Program-made: the position numbers and the translations under genes
In this document: one piece after another, positions 47,140 to 57,527 of the stretch
Numbering within the stretch: position 1 is the stretch's first letter
How the letters are laid out: each line of letters opens with the position of its first letter
The notes under the pieces: model-generated
The model's input: the letters and a program-made list of their open reading frames with translations, nothing else
Database searches by the model: none
What the model was told of the DNA's origin: nothing
NCBI RefSeq assembly: GCF_042453785.1
Contig: NC_091668.1
Coordinates: 8,142,001 to 8,206,000, forward strand
Source: Malus domestica
Taxonomy: Eukaryota > Streptophyta > Magnoliopsida > Rosales > Rosaceae
Reading direction: 5' to 3'
Length of the DNA stretch: 64,000 nt

Positions 47140-47725
47140 TGTAGTTCCACTAAGAGCAGCTCCAGCATGTGCTGGAGCCCGAGGGACATGCGAGTGAACA
47201 GGGCCAGAGAGCCCGAGCAATCAAGTCCAACGTGTGCTGGCAAGGGAGCCCGAGCAGGCCCGAGCGAGAGGCCAATGGAGAGTTGCTAACCTGAGAGCCC
47301 GAAGTGGGTTTGATGCAAGGCTGACGTCAGCCATGTTTTTTCTTCTGTTTTGCCTCGGCGTCCGTTGGATCTTAACCCACAAACTTGCCGAAGTTTGCTC
47401 CGAGGATGTGACCAAAAATTGGGCAAGGTTTCAAAGAAATTGCAGGGGGTTAAACCTCTGGTTTCGAACTGGAAAAACACCACAAATCTTGTCCCAAGCA
47501 ACATTAAGACATAATGAAACAAGATTTGCATAGAGAACCTCACCTGGGTTCGAGTTTTAGATCTTGAAGCTCTCTGCTTCAATGGTGGTTTACACCGTGA
47601 TGGTCCGATGACATATGCAACGGTATAGCAAGGATCATTTAGTCCTAGAGATTAAGGTTTCATGGTTTTGGAGTTTGATTTGTTTAATTTTCGAAGAGGA
47701 AAATGGGTGAGAGCTCTTGGAGCTC

Positions 47726-47790
<65 letters not shown>

Positions 47791-48015
47791 GGAGAGAAGT
47801 GCAAAAGGATGAGTGGAAAGAGAGGGAGTGACGTGAGGGAGTGGAGAGGTGAAGGGAAATTCCAAGCAATTGCAAAAAATATTATTATTTTATTTACCTG
47901 TTGCTAGGGCTATTCAAGTGTAGGGGTGGAGATGTAAAAGACAATTACTATTCACTAAGTGGATTAAATAGTGGATAACTCGGGAGAGCCTTTCCCACGG
48001 TGAAATTGCTCAAAA
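47140..48015. mobile_element. Non-autonomous element containing a GA microsatellite
   Basis: The left end reads GAGCAGCTCCAGCATGTGCT and the right end, reversed, GAGCAATTTCACCGTGGGAA, a weak inverted pair. The right terminal part (GACAATTACTATTCACTAAG) matches the ends of the AT-rich repeats at 23879-24240 and 24370-24700. The interior contains GA repeats at 47726-47787. Target-site duplication is not clear, so borders are approximate. Confidence 0.45.
47726..47787. repeat. GA microsatellite
   Basis: About 31 GA units. Open frames reported across it on either strand are artefacts. Confidence 0.95.
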
Positions 48016-48376
48016 AGGTAATCCCAGTTAATAACAAGCACATATTACACTAAATGGTTTGCGCCCATACCACGTCATGACGGAAAAAAAAAAGTGAGAT
48101 AAAAATTGAGTGCCGGTCACATTGAAACAAATTCAGTTTGAATTGACAACCAAACTCATTTTCTGAAGATTTATTTTGGTACAAGAAACATTATTTTATA
48201 TTATTTCTTTCTTTTTTACATTTAAACTTTCTCTATAGCCTAAGGGTTGTTCAGTGTCATTGAACTGCGTCACTCTACATTTTTTATGGCGGAGAAGGAG
48301 ATCATCATCAGCTTATCCTCCTTATTCCAGAAAGAAAGCCAGAAATGAAAAAATAAAGATAAAAACTTGATCTCTC
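48016..48376. other. 3' flank of the DUF829 gene
   Basis: Probably includes its 3' UTR. No other gene. Confidence 0.5.
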
Positions 48377-51300
48377 TTATAATCGTGAGCGACGGATGCA
48401 CTTGATTGGATTAAAGGGGGCATGTCGTCTTCTTGAAGCGAGTGAGCTGCCATTCCCGTTCAAAGAACCCGATGACGGCTTTATATCCCAATCCTCAACA
48501 GTCTTCGGAACACAGACGTCAAAAAGGATCTGCCCAAGAATCCCGTGGGCGTTCATGCTTGGAGTTGGCGGGCTATGCACGTGAATTATCCCTTCCTTGC
48601 GTTCTTCCTGCATTGAACCAACATCTCTACCTCCCTCGTACTCCATTGAGAAGGGCGTGGTGAAGAAGTGATCGCTTGAGGCCAGAGTGACTCCTCGAAA
48701 CCCGTTTGAGCCTCCCGCAGCTTTTCTAATGCTACTCATCGGTTCATTGTCGATGATCTCATCTTGTGTTGCCTGCATGCCCAATGTTTCTCCTTCCAGC
48801 CCTCTAATTCTTTGAGAATAAACTCCCGCTGCTTGACCAAGGAGCTCATTTACAGCAACTTTGTAATCAATTGGATAACGCCTGTAGTGACCTGTGAGTG
48901 AAGAATTGAATCAAGTTTTACGATTTAGAATCTTTAGGTGATGCTCTTGAAAACAGGAAAGAACGTGAATAAATAAGAATTTGGGGAACAGAATACTACA
49001 TGAACTGTAAATTTAATAACACGGTACAGTTGAAAGCTCTACAAGGAATAGCATTTGTTATAAATAGCCTTCGAGTTTATGTTTAGAAGCAGACCTACGT
49101 GAGGAGAGTCATTCCATTTTACTAGTTTAACATCAGCCCCAAGTTCTCGTAAGCGCTGCGAAAAATTATAGATAACTTGATAGGGAGCAAGATCGTCATT
49201 CTCTGAGCATAAGATGAGATACGGGGCCTGCATGCCCTGCATAAGAATCATAAAGAATAAATGGAAGGGAAATAAAAATGGGATTTTTAGAGAGCAGACA
49301 ACCTGGAGTATATTTTGTTACTCACAATGGTGGAGTAGAGAGTCTGCCAGTACTCAGCACGCTGTGACTCAAACCTGTTGAGAAAGAGCGCATTGAGCCC
49401 AGATGCAATGCTATGCACCATCCAGGATGCAAATCTTGGTGGCTTGGATATTTTCAGGACACTTGGGTGAAGAACAAATTTAGCACCCAGATCACAAGTA
49501 AAGTCCACTGGACTCGAATCATAGATGTGGCCGGCAATACAGTCTTTAACTAATCGGCAATCATTCTTCAGGCCAGAAAGTTGACAATCGAAAAGATTCA
49601 AATGATCGAAACTGATGTTCATAACTTTCAAAACTGTAAGAACTAGTCAAAGACTCAAAGTGGAACACCCTATATTGCCTCTGACATATAGAATCATTAA
49701 TTATTACCTAACATTTTTCTGTTAAGTTATCATTAGTGAAATGCGAAAGTAAGAAAAAAAAAGTATACCAGATTCAATTTTGCTTCACAAGTTCCCTCAA
49801 TTATCTGCACAAAACGAAAAACGCTGTCAATACTTATCCTCAATCAATTGAAGGCTACTTTATGTGACCAGTGAAATCCTTTTAACATTGAAAATACGAA
49901 TAAAATATGAAGCATTAAGAAGTAAAAGGAGCTTACCTGAAGAACTTTTAGCATACAGGCTTTTGGACCACCAGAAAGAGAAGCAAAGACCACTGGGCAA
50001 GGCTTAACCTTCAACTCCTGTATTTCATATAAAAAGCAAAGTGGTAATTGGTTAACTTTACTCAGGAAAATCAATTAAACAAGATCTACAGTCTCTCTGA
50101 ATCTATTGTTGGATAACTGTAATAAACTGACCTCAACAAGTTCATTTAGAATATCCATCGCTATAGCTGTAGCCTTCTCGGGGAAGAACCTGCAGAAATC
50201 ATGTATATCAACCCTTAGTCCAAAATCAAAATTATGCAGTTTCTAATTGAATGATTGCAGCAACAATAACAGACAGATCCAAATATAATAATTCAAGTTT
50301 TACAAATGCAAGTTACATAATGTATTCTACGAGTTCTTTTGAGCTTTGGAACAATTGAAGATTGAAATTTGGAGCGAATTAAATCATCACAAGGAGACGA
50401 TATAAAACAACCGTGTACTTCGTAATTCCTCCTGAAACATTCTTGTACAAATACAATAGAATTATTCTTTCAAATCAATTAAAGGCAGTACTTCCACTGT
50501 AACATGCCTGATGCCAAGAATGTTTCCCTAAATGCCGCCAACCAGTATAAAAGTTGCAAGCCATCGAAATACTATATCAACTCCACAACTTCCACATACA
50601 TAAAAAAACTCCACCGAGGGGTATGCAATTTAAGAAAGCACAACAATTGAAATGGGTAGTCCGTATTAGTATCAGACCTATTCCCATGTTTTGATCCTTC
50701 CATATTTTTTACCCATTCTTGGGTAAAGTCTCCCAACTATATTTGAAAATGAATTGGTTGTCCATAATGATTAAAATTCACTTGTAGTTTCGCTTCTTGC
50801 TATAGCAGAAAGACCTCCATCTCTATCCGTGCGAGAGTCAGAAGTAGAAAGAGGAATGTTTGACGTAATAAGTAATGTAGTGAAATCTTTGTCATTGAAG
50901 TTTGCTTCTCCAAAGCTAGGAGCTAGAATTGGAACTACCTACTGACCGCCCCTGTAACTGACCGAAGCAACCCCCGGTGAACCACGTGAACTGGTTAGAT
51001 GCGTGGGGCAGAGGGCTCGTAGTACCCCCTTTTCTTGATCCGGCCTTTTCTTCACTTCGATAGTGAATCACCTAATAAAAATAGAGGCAGGCCTGCGCGC
51101 CCTATTTGAGACTACTAAGGCAGGCGGTGGACTCTTTCATTAGGGAAGGGAAGAAGGGGCCATAGTTGGGGCATGTGGGGTACTCTTTTTCCTTCACCGA
51201 GGTTTTTCCCATGCGGGCTTTACGGTAAGGTTTTAACGAGGCTCCTCCTTTTCATGCAGGTCATTCTACGTTTTCGATATGTGTTGCTGTAAATATAATT

Positions 51301-51904
51301 CTATTTTGGGTGATCCACATTCACTTTACAAGGCTAGTACTGCAATTTAGCTCGCCACCCCATCATAAAACTACTAAAGCCAGCAATAATGGGAGCTTCA
51401 TGCAGCTGCCTAACCTAACCCTGATTTCATTAAACCAAGGAAAAGGGCAAAGGGGGGCTCAAAAACATTTCCCACGCAAAATCTGTCAAATAAGGAAACA
51501 TCAGTTACCACAAACTAGCTCCAGCTACCGCTAAATTAACCACAATAACTCACAAAACACTCAAAATATTAAGCAACCAATTTCCTCCAACGACCCAAAA
51601 AGGCAAAAGCCATTAAGTGATTAACCAAAACAAGTCAAACCCAACTGGGAACAAAAGCAAGAGCAGAAACTTGATAAGAACAACATCTCCAAATCAGCGT
51701 AAAAATCGGAACAACAACTTACATATTGAGAAACTGGGAGTGGCTGACGAGTGAGTTCCAACCCAGAGACGAGTAGAGCTCCACGAAGCTCTTCAGCTGC
51801 CACTCCTGGCTCGACATCCACGCAAACACCACCACTATCCCTTCAATCCCACCGCTCCGCAGCTCCTTCCTCCCCCAATAGCACTGATTCCCGAGCCCCC
51901 ACAT
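48377..51904 (-). CDS. DUF829 / TMEM53-like alpha/beta-hydrolase-fold protein
   Basis: Exons: 51904-51723, 50189-50132, 50017-49937, 49804-49769, 49565-49326, 49236-49095, 48891-48377; 1254 bp, 417 aa. DUF829 proteins are alpha/beta-hydrolase-like. Animal TMEM53 is a nuclear-envelope protein, and plant members have no settled function. A nucleophile-elbow-like SLSGGPKA places a serine at residue 95. Candidate acid residues are D213/D214 in SENDDLAPY and a histidine is H245 in NDSPHVGHYR, so a full triad is possible but unproven. The start MWGLGNQCYWG is the first in-frame ATG; codons upstream are open back to a TAA but contain no ATG. Exon 5 needs the acceptor before AATGATTGC; an upstream acceptor near 49637 would bring an immediate stop. 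The long C-terminal tail after about residue 280 is low in conservation. Intron 1 (1.5 kb) contains an unusual GC-richer block. Confidence 0.9.
50915..51260. other. GC-richer foreign-looking block in intron 1 of the DUF829 gene
   Basis: Base composition rises sharply within an AT-rich intron (for example GAGGCAGGCCTGCGCGCCC). A later part contains GTAAGGTTTTAACGAGGC, a phrase resembling the 3' end region of copia elements. It could be organelle-derived DNA or a retroelement scrap. I cannot tell without a search. Confidence 0.4.
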
Positions 51905-52349
51905 CTCCTCCTCCTCCACCGCCGCGGCGCCCCGTAACCCAACCTTTTCTGCAGAATTCTCAGAACTCGAGCTGCAAAAAACTGACTTTTCGAATTGGGT
52001 TTTTCTGGAAACTGCAGACGATTATTGAGTTGGAGTTCAATTCGATCAAACGGATGAAGAGATGGAGGGTGTGATTATCTGGCATCCGTCCCAAGTAAAA
52101 AGCTTGCAGCTTTCAGGCAGGGGGAATGGAATGGGTGTTTGCAAGCTTTGGACTTTTTGGACTTTCTGCTAAATTACAGAGAGACAGAGAACGCTCGCTC
52201 AGCTACACTTCGCCACAAAAAGCGTGCCTAATCCAGTCTGTTTGAGCCGTCAATTACGGAAATACCCTTTCTTCGTACGTGGCGGTGGTTTATTAGACAG
52301 AGGTGTATGGAACTGGATAGATCTATAATAATGCTAAGAAGATTAAATA
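51905..52349. other. 5' leader and promoter of the DUF829 gene
   Basis: No other gene. The plus-strand open frame at 51751-52074 is the complement of exon 1 and its leader. Confidence 0.5.
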
Positions 52350-52445
52350 ATTTTTTTTTAACAAATGATATTATTTACAGTAATATATGGATGAGGGTTG
52401 ACTTAGCCTCACAATAGGCTAGCAACAATGTGATTCAATGACAAG
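52350..52445 (-). repeat. SINE-like repeat, partial reversed copy
   Basis: Contains TGACTTAGCCTCACAATAGG and ACAAATGATATTATTTACA, which on the minus strand match the 3' half of the repeat at 14620-14780. Confidence 0.4.
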
Positions 52446-53272
52446 GACTAAATATTTTAAACTAAATTTACAAACTAAATAATGTAATTTTAGATGATTG
52501 AATTATTAATTAGATGTCAATTAATATGCTTATTTCATATTAACAACACATTATTTAATTTATAAATTTAATTGATTTTTTTGGGGAGATTAATACGGGT
52601 TGTAATGTTGACTACTTGTCGTTTTCTTTGAGAGGTCCGGTCCATCTCCATCCGGTTTGGTTGGTTTTCTGTTGAAGTAAATGTTAACAAATCCAATTTG
52701 TCCTTTGTCCTTTTCATTTGAGCTACATTTTCAACTCATTTTCACCGCACAGGATTCTCTTTCGGATCGGCCTTGGAACGACAACGAATGCTGAAACGTC
52801 AACAAGCGTTTATTACTGAATTCAATTCACTTGACTCGATAGTACCCATTTTTAGAACGTCCAGTACCAAAGTCAATTTTTCCTACTTGAATGGGCAAAA
52901 ACCCTCGCTTTTAATATTTTAGAAATTTTGACAAGGCGTATTTGAACATCAAATTAATAGTCGAGATAGTAAATCGGCAGAATTTACCAAAACTAAAGAG
53001 GCTGATTGACACTCTTTTCATCATCCTATATTTTAAACTCTCCCGAGTCTCTTCTACACACAAAATGTTCTCTTTAGACGCGTGCGATAAAAATGAAACC
53101 TCCCGCACACTGCAGAGCCGCACATGATACAAGCACACGCGAGGAGGTTAGGACACGTTTCGATGCACTTTAGTCACTTTTTAAGCAGGGAGTGAAAATT
53201 TTGGATGATTGCCACTTGTATCAGGACATAAAATCCACATAATTTTGAAAGACCGAGTAGTTAGATAACAAG
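52446..53272. other. Intergenic DNA and ORC2 3' flank
   Basis: No gene supported. Confidence 0.5.
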
Positions 53273-55498
53273 TCATTGACTCAGGTCTGCTAGCAGTTTT
53301 TCAAGTGCCTCATTTGTGAGAGGGATGTGCAAGCAATCCTGGCCATCAGAATTCCTTTTGGTCTTCACCAATTCATGATCTTTGAATTCCGTCAAATGGG
53401 AGTTGAGCGTAAGCTGGCTGCTCACGAGGAACCGCTCTCGACAGGTTGCGTACAGATTATCAATCGGCATCCCTGAACAACACACAAGTTATTAGATAAC
53501 GGATGGAACGGATCATAGAGGTTAAAGCTCCAAGAGTTAAAATAGGCTGTATAGCGACTTACCTTCTTCGTTTGAGTGGGATAGTTGATATTCTGCAAGA
53601 ACTTTGAACACGCTCTGAGCATTGGATGTCAAACTCTGCAAAACTATTGTAGCACCTTTGGCACTTTGGGTGGTATTTCCATGTGCAAGAATCAGTGGAA
53701 TGAGCATTCCTTCGACCTTGTATGGCGCAAAGGTAGGAACGTGATGCCAGCACCAGTTGAATTGTGTGTGAACCATCTTCTTGTCCCACACTATTAAATG
53801 GAAAGAAGGTGTGATTAAACTTGATGATGTATGAAATTTTCGTCTTGCAGAGTAACAGAAAACGGTTTTCTTCTTCAGTTCTATTTTTACGAAGACATAG
53901 AGGCAAAGTTTCAGGATCCAACATTAGTCAGAGACTCAGAACCCGATATAACAAATTATAACAAGAATAGACTTACAAAGAGGTGCATTGACATGATCGA
54001 TAGAGGCCGCAATGCGAATATGAGAACAAGAAGCAACTCGTGCAAGACACTGTTGTGTTTCTGAGTCCCTTAATCCAGGTCCATCAATGTTGTGAATGAC
54101 AACACATACTATACATTCGTTTGTTGTATCTTCCGATCCATCCAAAAATGCAAGAAGATCATCCATGGACCTAGAACTAAATGGTTGTTGCACTTTTGAC
54201 GAGCTTCTAGAAGGAGTCCTTTTGGTTTTCAATTGATCCCACAGAAGTTCAGCTAAGGCTACCACAACCTACATTGCAAACATTAGATAACATGTTAAAG
54301 GACATGGTAATGTTTGTTTTAGCTTCGAACCTATCCCCTTATCTTCTTTCCATATTACGTCATACTTTCAGACGACAAGGAAGATGGGTTAGGCCACTTT
54401 TGGAGACAACCTACATGAGACAAAGATGATCCGCACATTGTTCATAAAGTTTATAGCAGATTGCATACAATATACTAGGCCAGGAAAAACCGGTAAATCA
54501 AATTCTTATTGCCAATAAGATAAAACCACACAACAGGAAAATGTAGAATAATCGCATATTGCTTTGGAAGTGGAATAGTGTCCCATATAAATATTACCTG
54601 TTTTATATTTATTCCCTGAAGATAGCCGTTGACAACAAGCACAGAATAATCCGTCAACGATGTTGAAGCAAAATCTTCAAGCAAGGCCTTCTTAGATCCA
54701 AATCCATACATAAGAAGGCCAAGACCACATCTACGAACAATAAAGCAAAGGGTGAATAATAACATCAAAATAGCATAACATTAGTAAATAGCAGACTTCA
54801 ACTCCAGAACTCAATCAATTGCAGAAAGGATATAATGCAACTCTTGTAGCCAAATGCCTATAGAAGAATGCATGAGGGCACTCATTGCCATTGGTGAAAA
54901 AACTCCGATGCCAAATGTGGTCGATGATATAATTAAGTACCATAAAGCAGTATAATTTGTAGCATATGCAGCCAGAAAGATCATTATGTTCTCATTTCGC
55001 AGTAAAATTAAGTCGAAAATCCATCCAATTTGAACATTAGATGCCGAAAAACGGATATGAAATGAAAAAATCTACAAACCCAATTGAAATAACAGCGTTT
55101 CATATATTTCTAATCAACTGCGTAAAGCGGGAGCCTTGTGCACTGGTTACGACCTTTTTTAATCTACAAGCCAGTGGAATACCTCAGTTCAAACGCCCAT
55201 TCTGGGTACGAACTCTTGTAACTGTTCATCAAATCCTTCACCTCTTTCTCATGTTTGGGTTCGATTTGAGCCGCCGCCGCAACCAGTTCCTGCCAAAGTT
55301 TCAAGCTTTAACAAGAATAACAACAAAAAATGGAAGATTCTGAAAGAATTGAATTCGAGCCAGCGGCACCTGTTCATCGACGATATCGATATCCGAGAGC
55401 TTAGATTGCGATTTCTTGCCAGAGCCGCGGAGCTCCTTTGCCAGAAAGTAGTTTCTGGAGAACCCAAACTCTTCGTTCTCGCCGTCGTTCATCTCCAT
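53273..55498 (-). CDS. ORC2: Origin recognition complex subunit 2
   Basis: ORC2 is part of the six-subunit complex that marks replication origins in the nucleus and recruits CDC6 and the MCM helicase. Exons: 55498-55370, 55289-55183, 54730-54598, 54268-53977, 53790-53563, 53472-53273; 1089 bp, 362 aa, nearly the same as Arabidopsis ORC2 (363 aa) and shorter than animal ORC2. Family blocks seen in order are [85 protein letters not shown] and [14 protein letters not shown], then a winged-helix C-terminus ending LLADLSQ. As known for ORC2, the AAA-like fold has no obvious Walker A motif. The start [18 protein letters not shown] is the first ATG of the open frame. No truncation or frameshift is seen. 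Confidence 0.95.
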
Positions 55499-55769
55499 GG
55501 CTTTGGTCTCGATCTAATTGCAGCCCCCAAATTGGTCCGAGTCGGGCGTGTGCCCTAGTAAAGCTACTTCTGCAGTTCTTGATTTTCCCGCCATTTTTCT
55601 CTTTCGGAGCGAGTAACTAGACATGGGCCGAGTCCGGCCTATTGGGCTACTTATACTGTTTCCCCTTGTAAGCCCTATGATTGTTTTAGTCCCTTGTCTA
55701 ACGGCTTGTTTAGATTCGAACTACTTGGCTACTTTGAATGAGGAGTTTCTACTCTTATTTTTTTTTTTT
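55499..55769. other. ORC2 promoter region
   Basis: Short upstream region; an E2F-type site is not clear by eye. Confidence 0.4.
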
Positions 55770-55910
55770 TAAACAAACGATATTTTCTATAATAAGGATA
55801 ACTTCACAATGTACTAACAATAATTTAGTTTAAATTTATCTTTGACGAGAATCAAACCTAAGACTTTTCACTTTCAAGTGAATAGGAATACCACTAAACC
55901 GTAGTACTAA
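55770..55910 (-). repeat. SINE-like repeat, reversed copy
   Basis: On the minus strand it reads AGTCTTAGGTTTGATTCTCG, equivalent to AGGTCTTAGGTTCGATTATC in the best copy, followed by the same downstream words (TTGTTAGTACATTGTGAAG). This is a clear second member of the family at 14620-14780. Confidence 0.5.
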
Positions 55911-56183
55911 GTAGTAATAGGAGTTTCTGCTTAAAATTATTCGTTGACAATGTATAGAATTTCGTGTTTATGATCGCAATCTTTTATATTATAAATCACT
56001 TTAAAGAGTTCGTCTTTGCAAAAATCAATTAAAACTAAGGTTGTTTAGTTATCGAATTGTATAAAAACAGATAAGTGGAATTGGTAAAAACATTACAAAC
56101 CATCTATGCACGATTCTGATTATAAGCACAAAGCTTTATGATTTGAACATGAAGAATTTCAAGTAAGAGTTTCTACTTATTTT

Positions 56184-56970
56184 AGGGGTGGGAACTTAGA
56201 ACCGAAAACCGAAACCGAAACACGAACCAAATCGAATTGCACCGAACGGTTTGGTTTTGCGGTTTTGGAAAACGGTTCGGTTTCGGTTTTTACTTTTGAA
56301 AACCGCATCGAAACCGAACCGCACCGCAAATATTAATAAACATTTAATTAAATGTCCATATTAAATTTCATGTTTTAATTGGTTGTTTGTTAGAATCCAT
56401 GCACTTAGTATGAACTCAACTATTAGAATATCATCATTTATCACTTTTTTTCGTTCATTAACTTGAAGGACCTTTGCTATTTTATACCATCACACACACA
56501 CACTCACACACATATATGTACAAGGGTGGACTAATCTTGTTATCAAGAGTCGAACAATGATCTAATGAAGTCCACTCATGTGAAGCATGATATCACATAG
56601 TATGAAAGTTTCACTCACGTTTAATGAATTCAAAGTTATTGAATTTGTATTATGTTATACCTTGTACGGGACACCCTTTTGTTGCACAAACATGTTTTAA
56701 CATCACAATCGCATGCAACATGCTAATTGTTTATATAACAAATGTCATTTTCCTATTGTTACTGGGAAATGCTTATCAATATGTTAAATTGCAAATTGTA
56801 CATTTTTTTCTTAAAAACCAAACCGAAAACGTTTGAAACCGCACCGAACCGAACCAAACGGTTTGGTTTCATTTCGGTTTTGGCTTCAAAACAGCACCGA
56901 ACCAAACCGCAAAAAAATTCGGTTTCGGTTTCACTCAAAACCACACCGAACCAAACCGTGCCCACCCTTA
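56184..56970. mobile_element. hAT-like non-autonomous element (787 bp)
   Basis: Ends are AGGGGTGGGAAC on the left and, reversed, TAAGGGTGGGCAC on the right. ACTTATTTT is repeated exactly at 56175-56183 and 56971-56979, consistent with an 8-9 bp target-site duplication. Both subterminal regions are crowded with ACCGAACCG / CGGTTCGGT words in both orientations, the kind of subterminal array bound by hAT transposases. The centre is AT-rich and non-coding, so it depends on a partner. Confidence 0.7.
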
Positions 56971-56997
56971 ACTTATTTTTTAATAGCCAAGCATTGT

Positions 56998-57157
56998 TCT
57001 TTAGGAAAACTAATGAAAATAACTTGAAAACCTTGAGTTTTAACGATAAGTCAAAATAAAGGGTAAAGTGAATAGTTACATGATTGACTTTTTAGTGTAA
57101 AAATGTGGTTTTTCGTTAAAGTGAACAGTACCAAGAGCTTTTCGTTAAAGTTCTCTT
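56998..57157. repeat. Short dispersed repeat (about 160 bp)
   Basis: Contains TGACTTTTTAGTGTAAAAAT, TTTTTCGTTAAAGTGAACAG and two copies of TTTTCGTTAAAGT. I recall this as a common Rosaceae intergenic repeat. Boundaries are approximate. Confidence 0.4.
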
Positions 57158-57259
57158 CTTCCTTATTATAAGCACGTTGAACTTTTTATTATAAATTTGT
57201 GTTTATTGGAAAAATATTCGTACGAGTCATATACATTTTAAGTGAAACAAATTCATATA

Positions 57260-57527
57260 TGTTGAAATCCTATTTAGAATAAGAATGTGATTGTGTAAAT
57301 CCTAGGAAATATGGGAATGTATCTTATTTCCTATTAGGATTAGATTACCTATTAAATGTTGTAATCCTAAAGGGAAATGTTTTACCCTTCCTACTACTAT
57401 AAATAAAGGCACAATAGGGTGAAATAACACACACCCACAATTACACATCTCTCTATTCTTCTCTTTATTGCCGCACCCCCTTTCTCTCTCTAAGGCCTCT
57501 ATAATTGTTCAGTAAATTATGCCTACA
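57260..57527 (+). repeat. 5' LTR of the copia element
   Basis: 268 bp, TG...CA ends, TATA box TATAAATA at 57398-57405. It differs from the 3' LTR at about a dozen sites over the first 212 bp. Confidence 0.9.

Noticed and set aside
47662-47907. Arg-Glu repeat frame and its Leu-Ser complement
   Set aside because: Both are translations of a GA microsatellite.
49565-49637. Upstream acceptor that would extend DUF829 exon 5
   Set aside because: Joined in frame to exon 4 it gives a stop codon at once. The acceptor before AATGATTGC keeps the frame and matches the family.
56742-57059. Open frames with repeated Thr-Lys/Pro-Asn words
   Set aside because: They are translations of the ACCGAACCG subterminal array of the hAT-like element.
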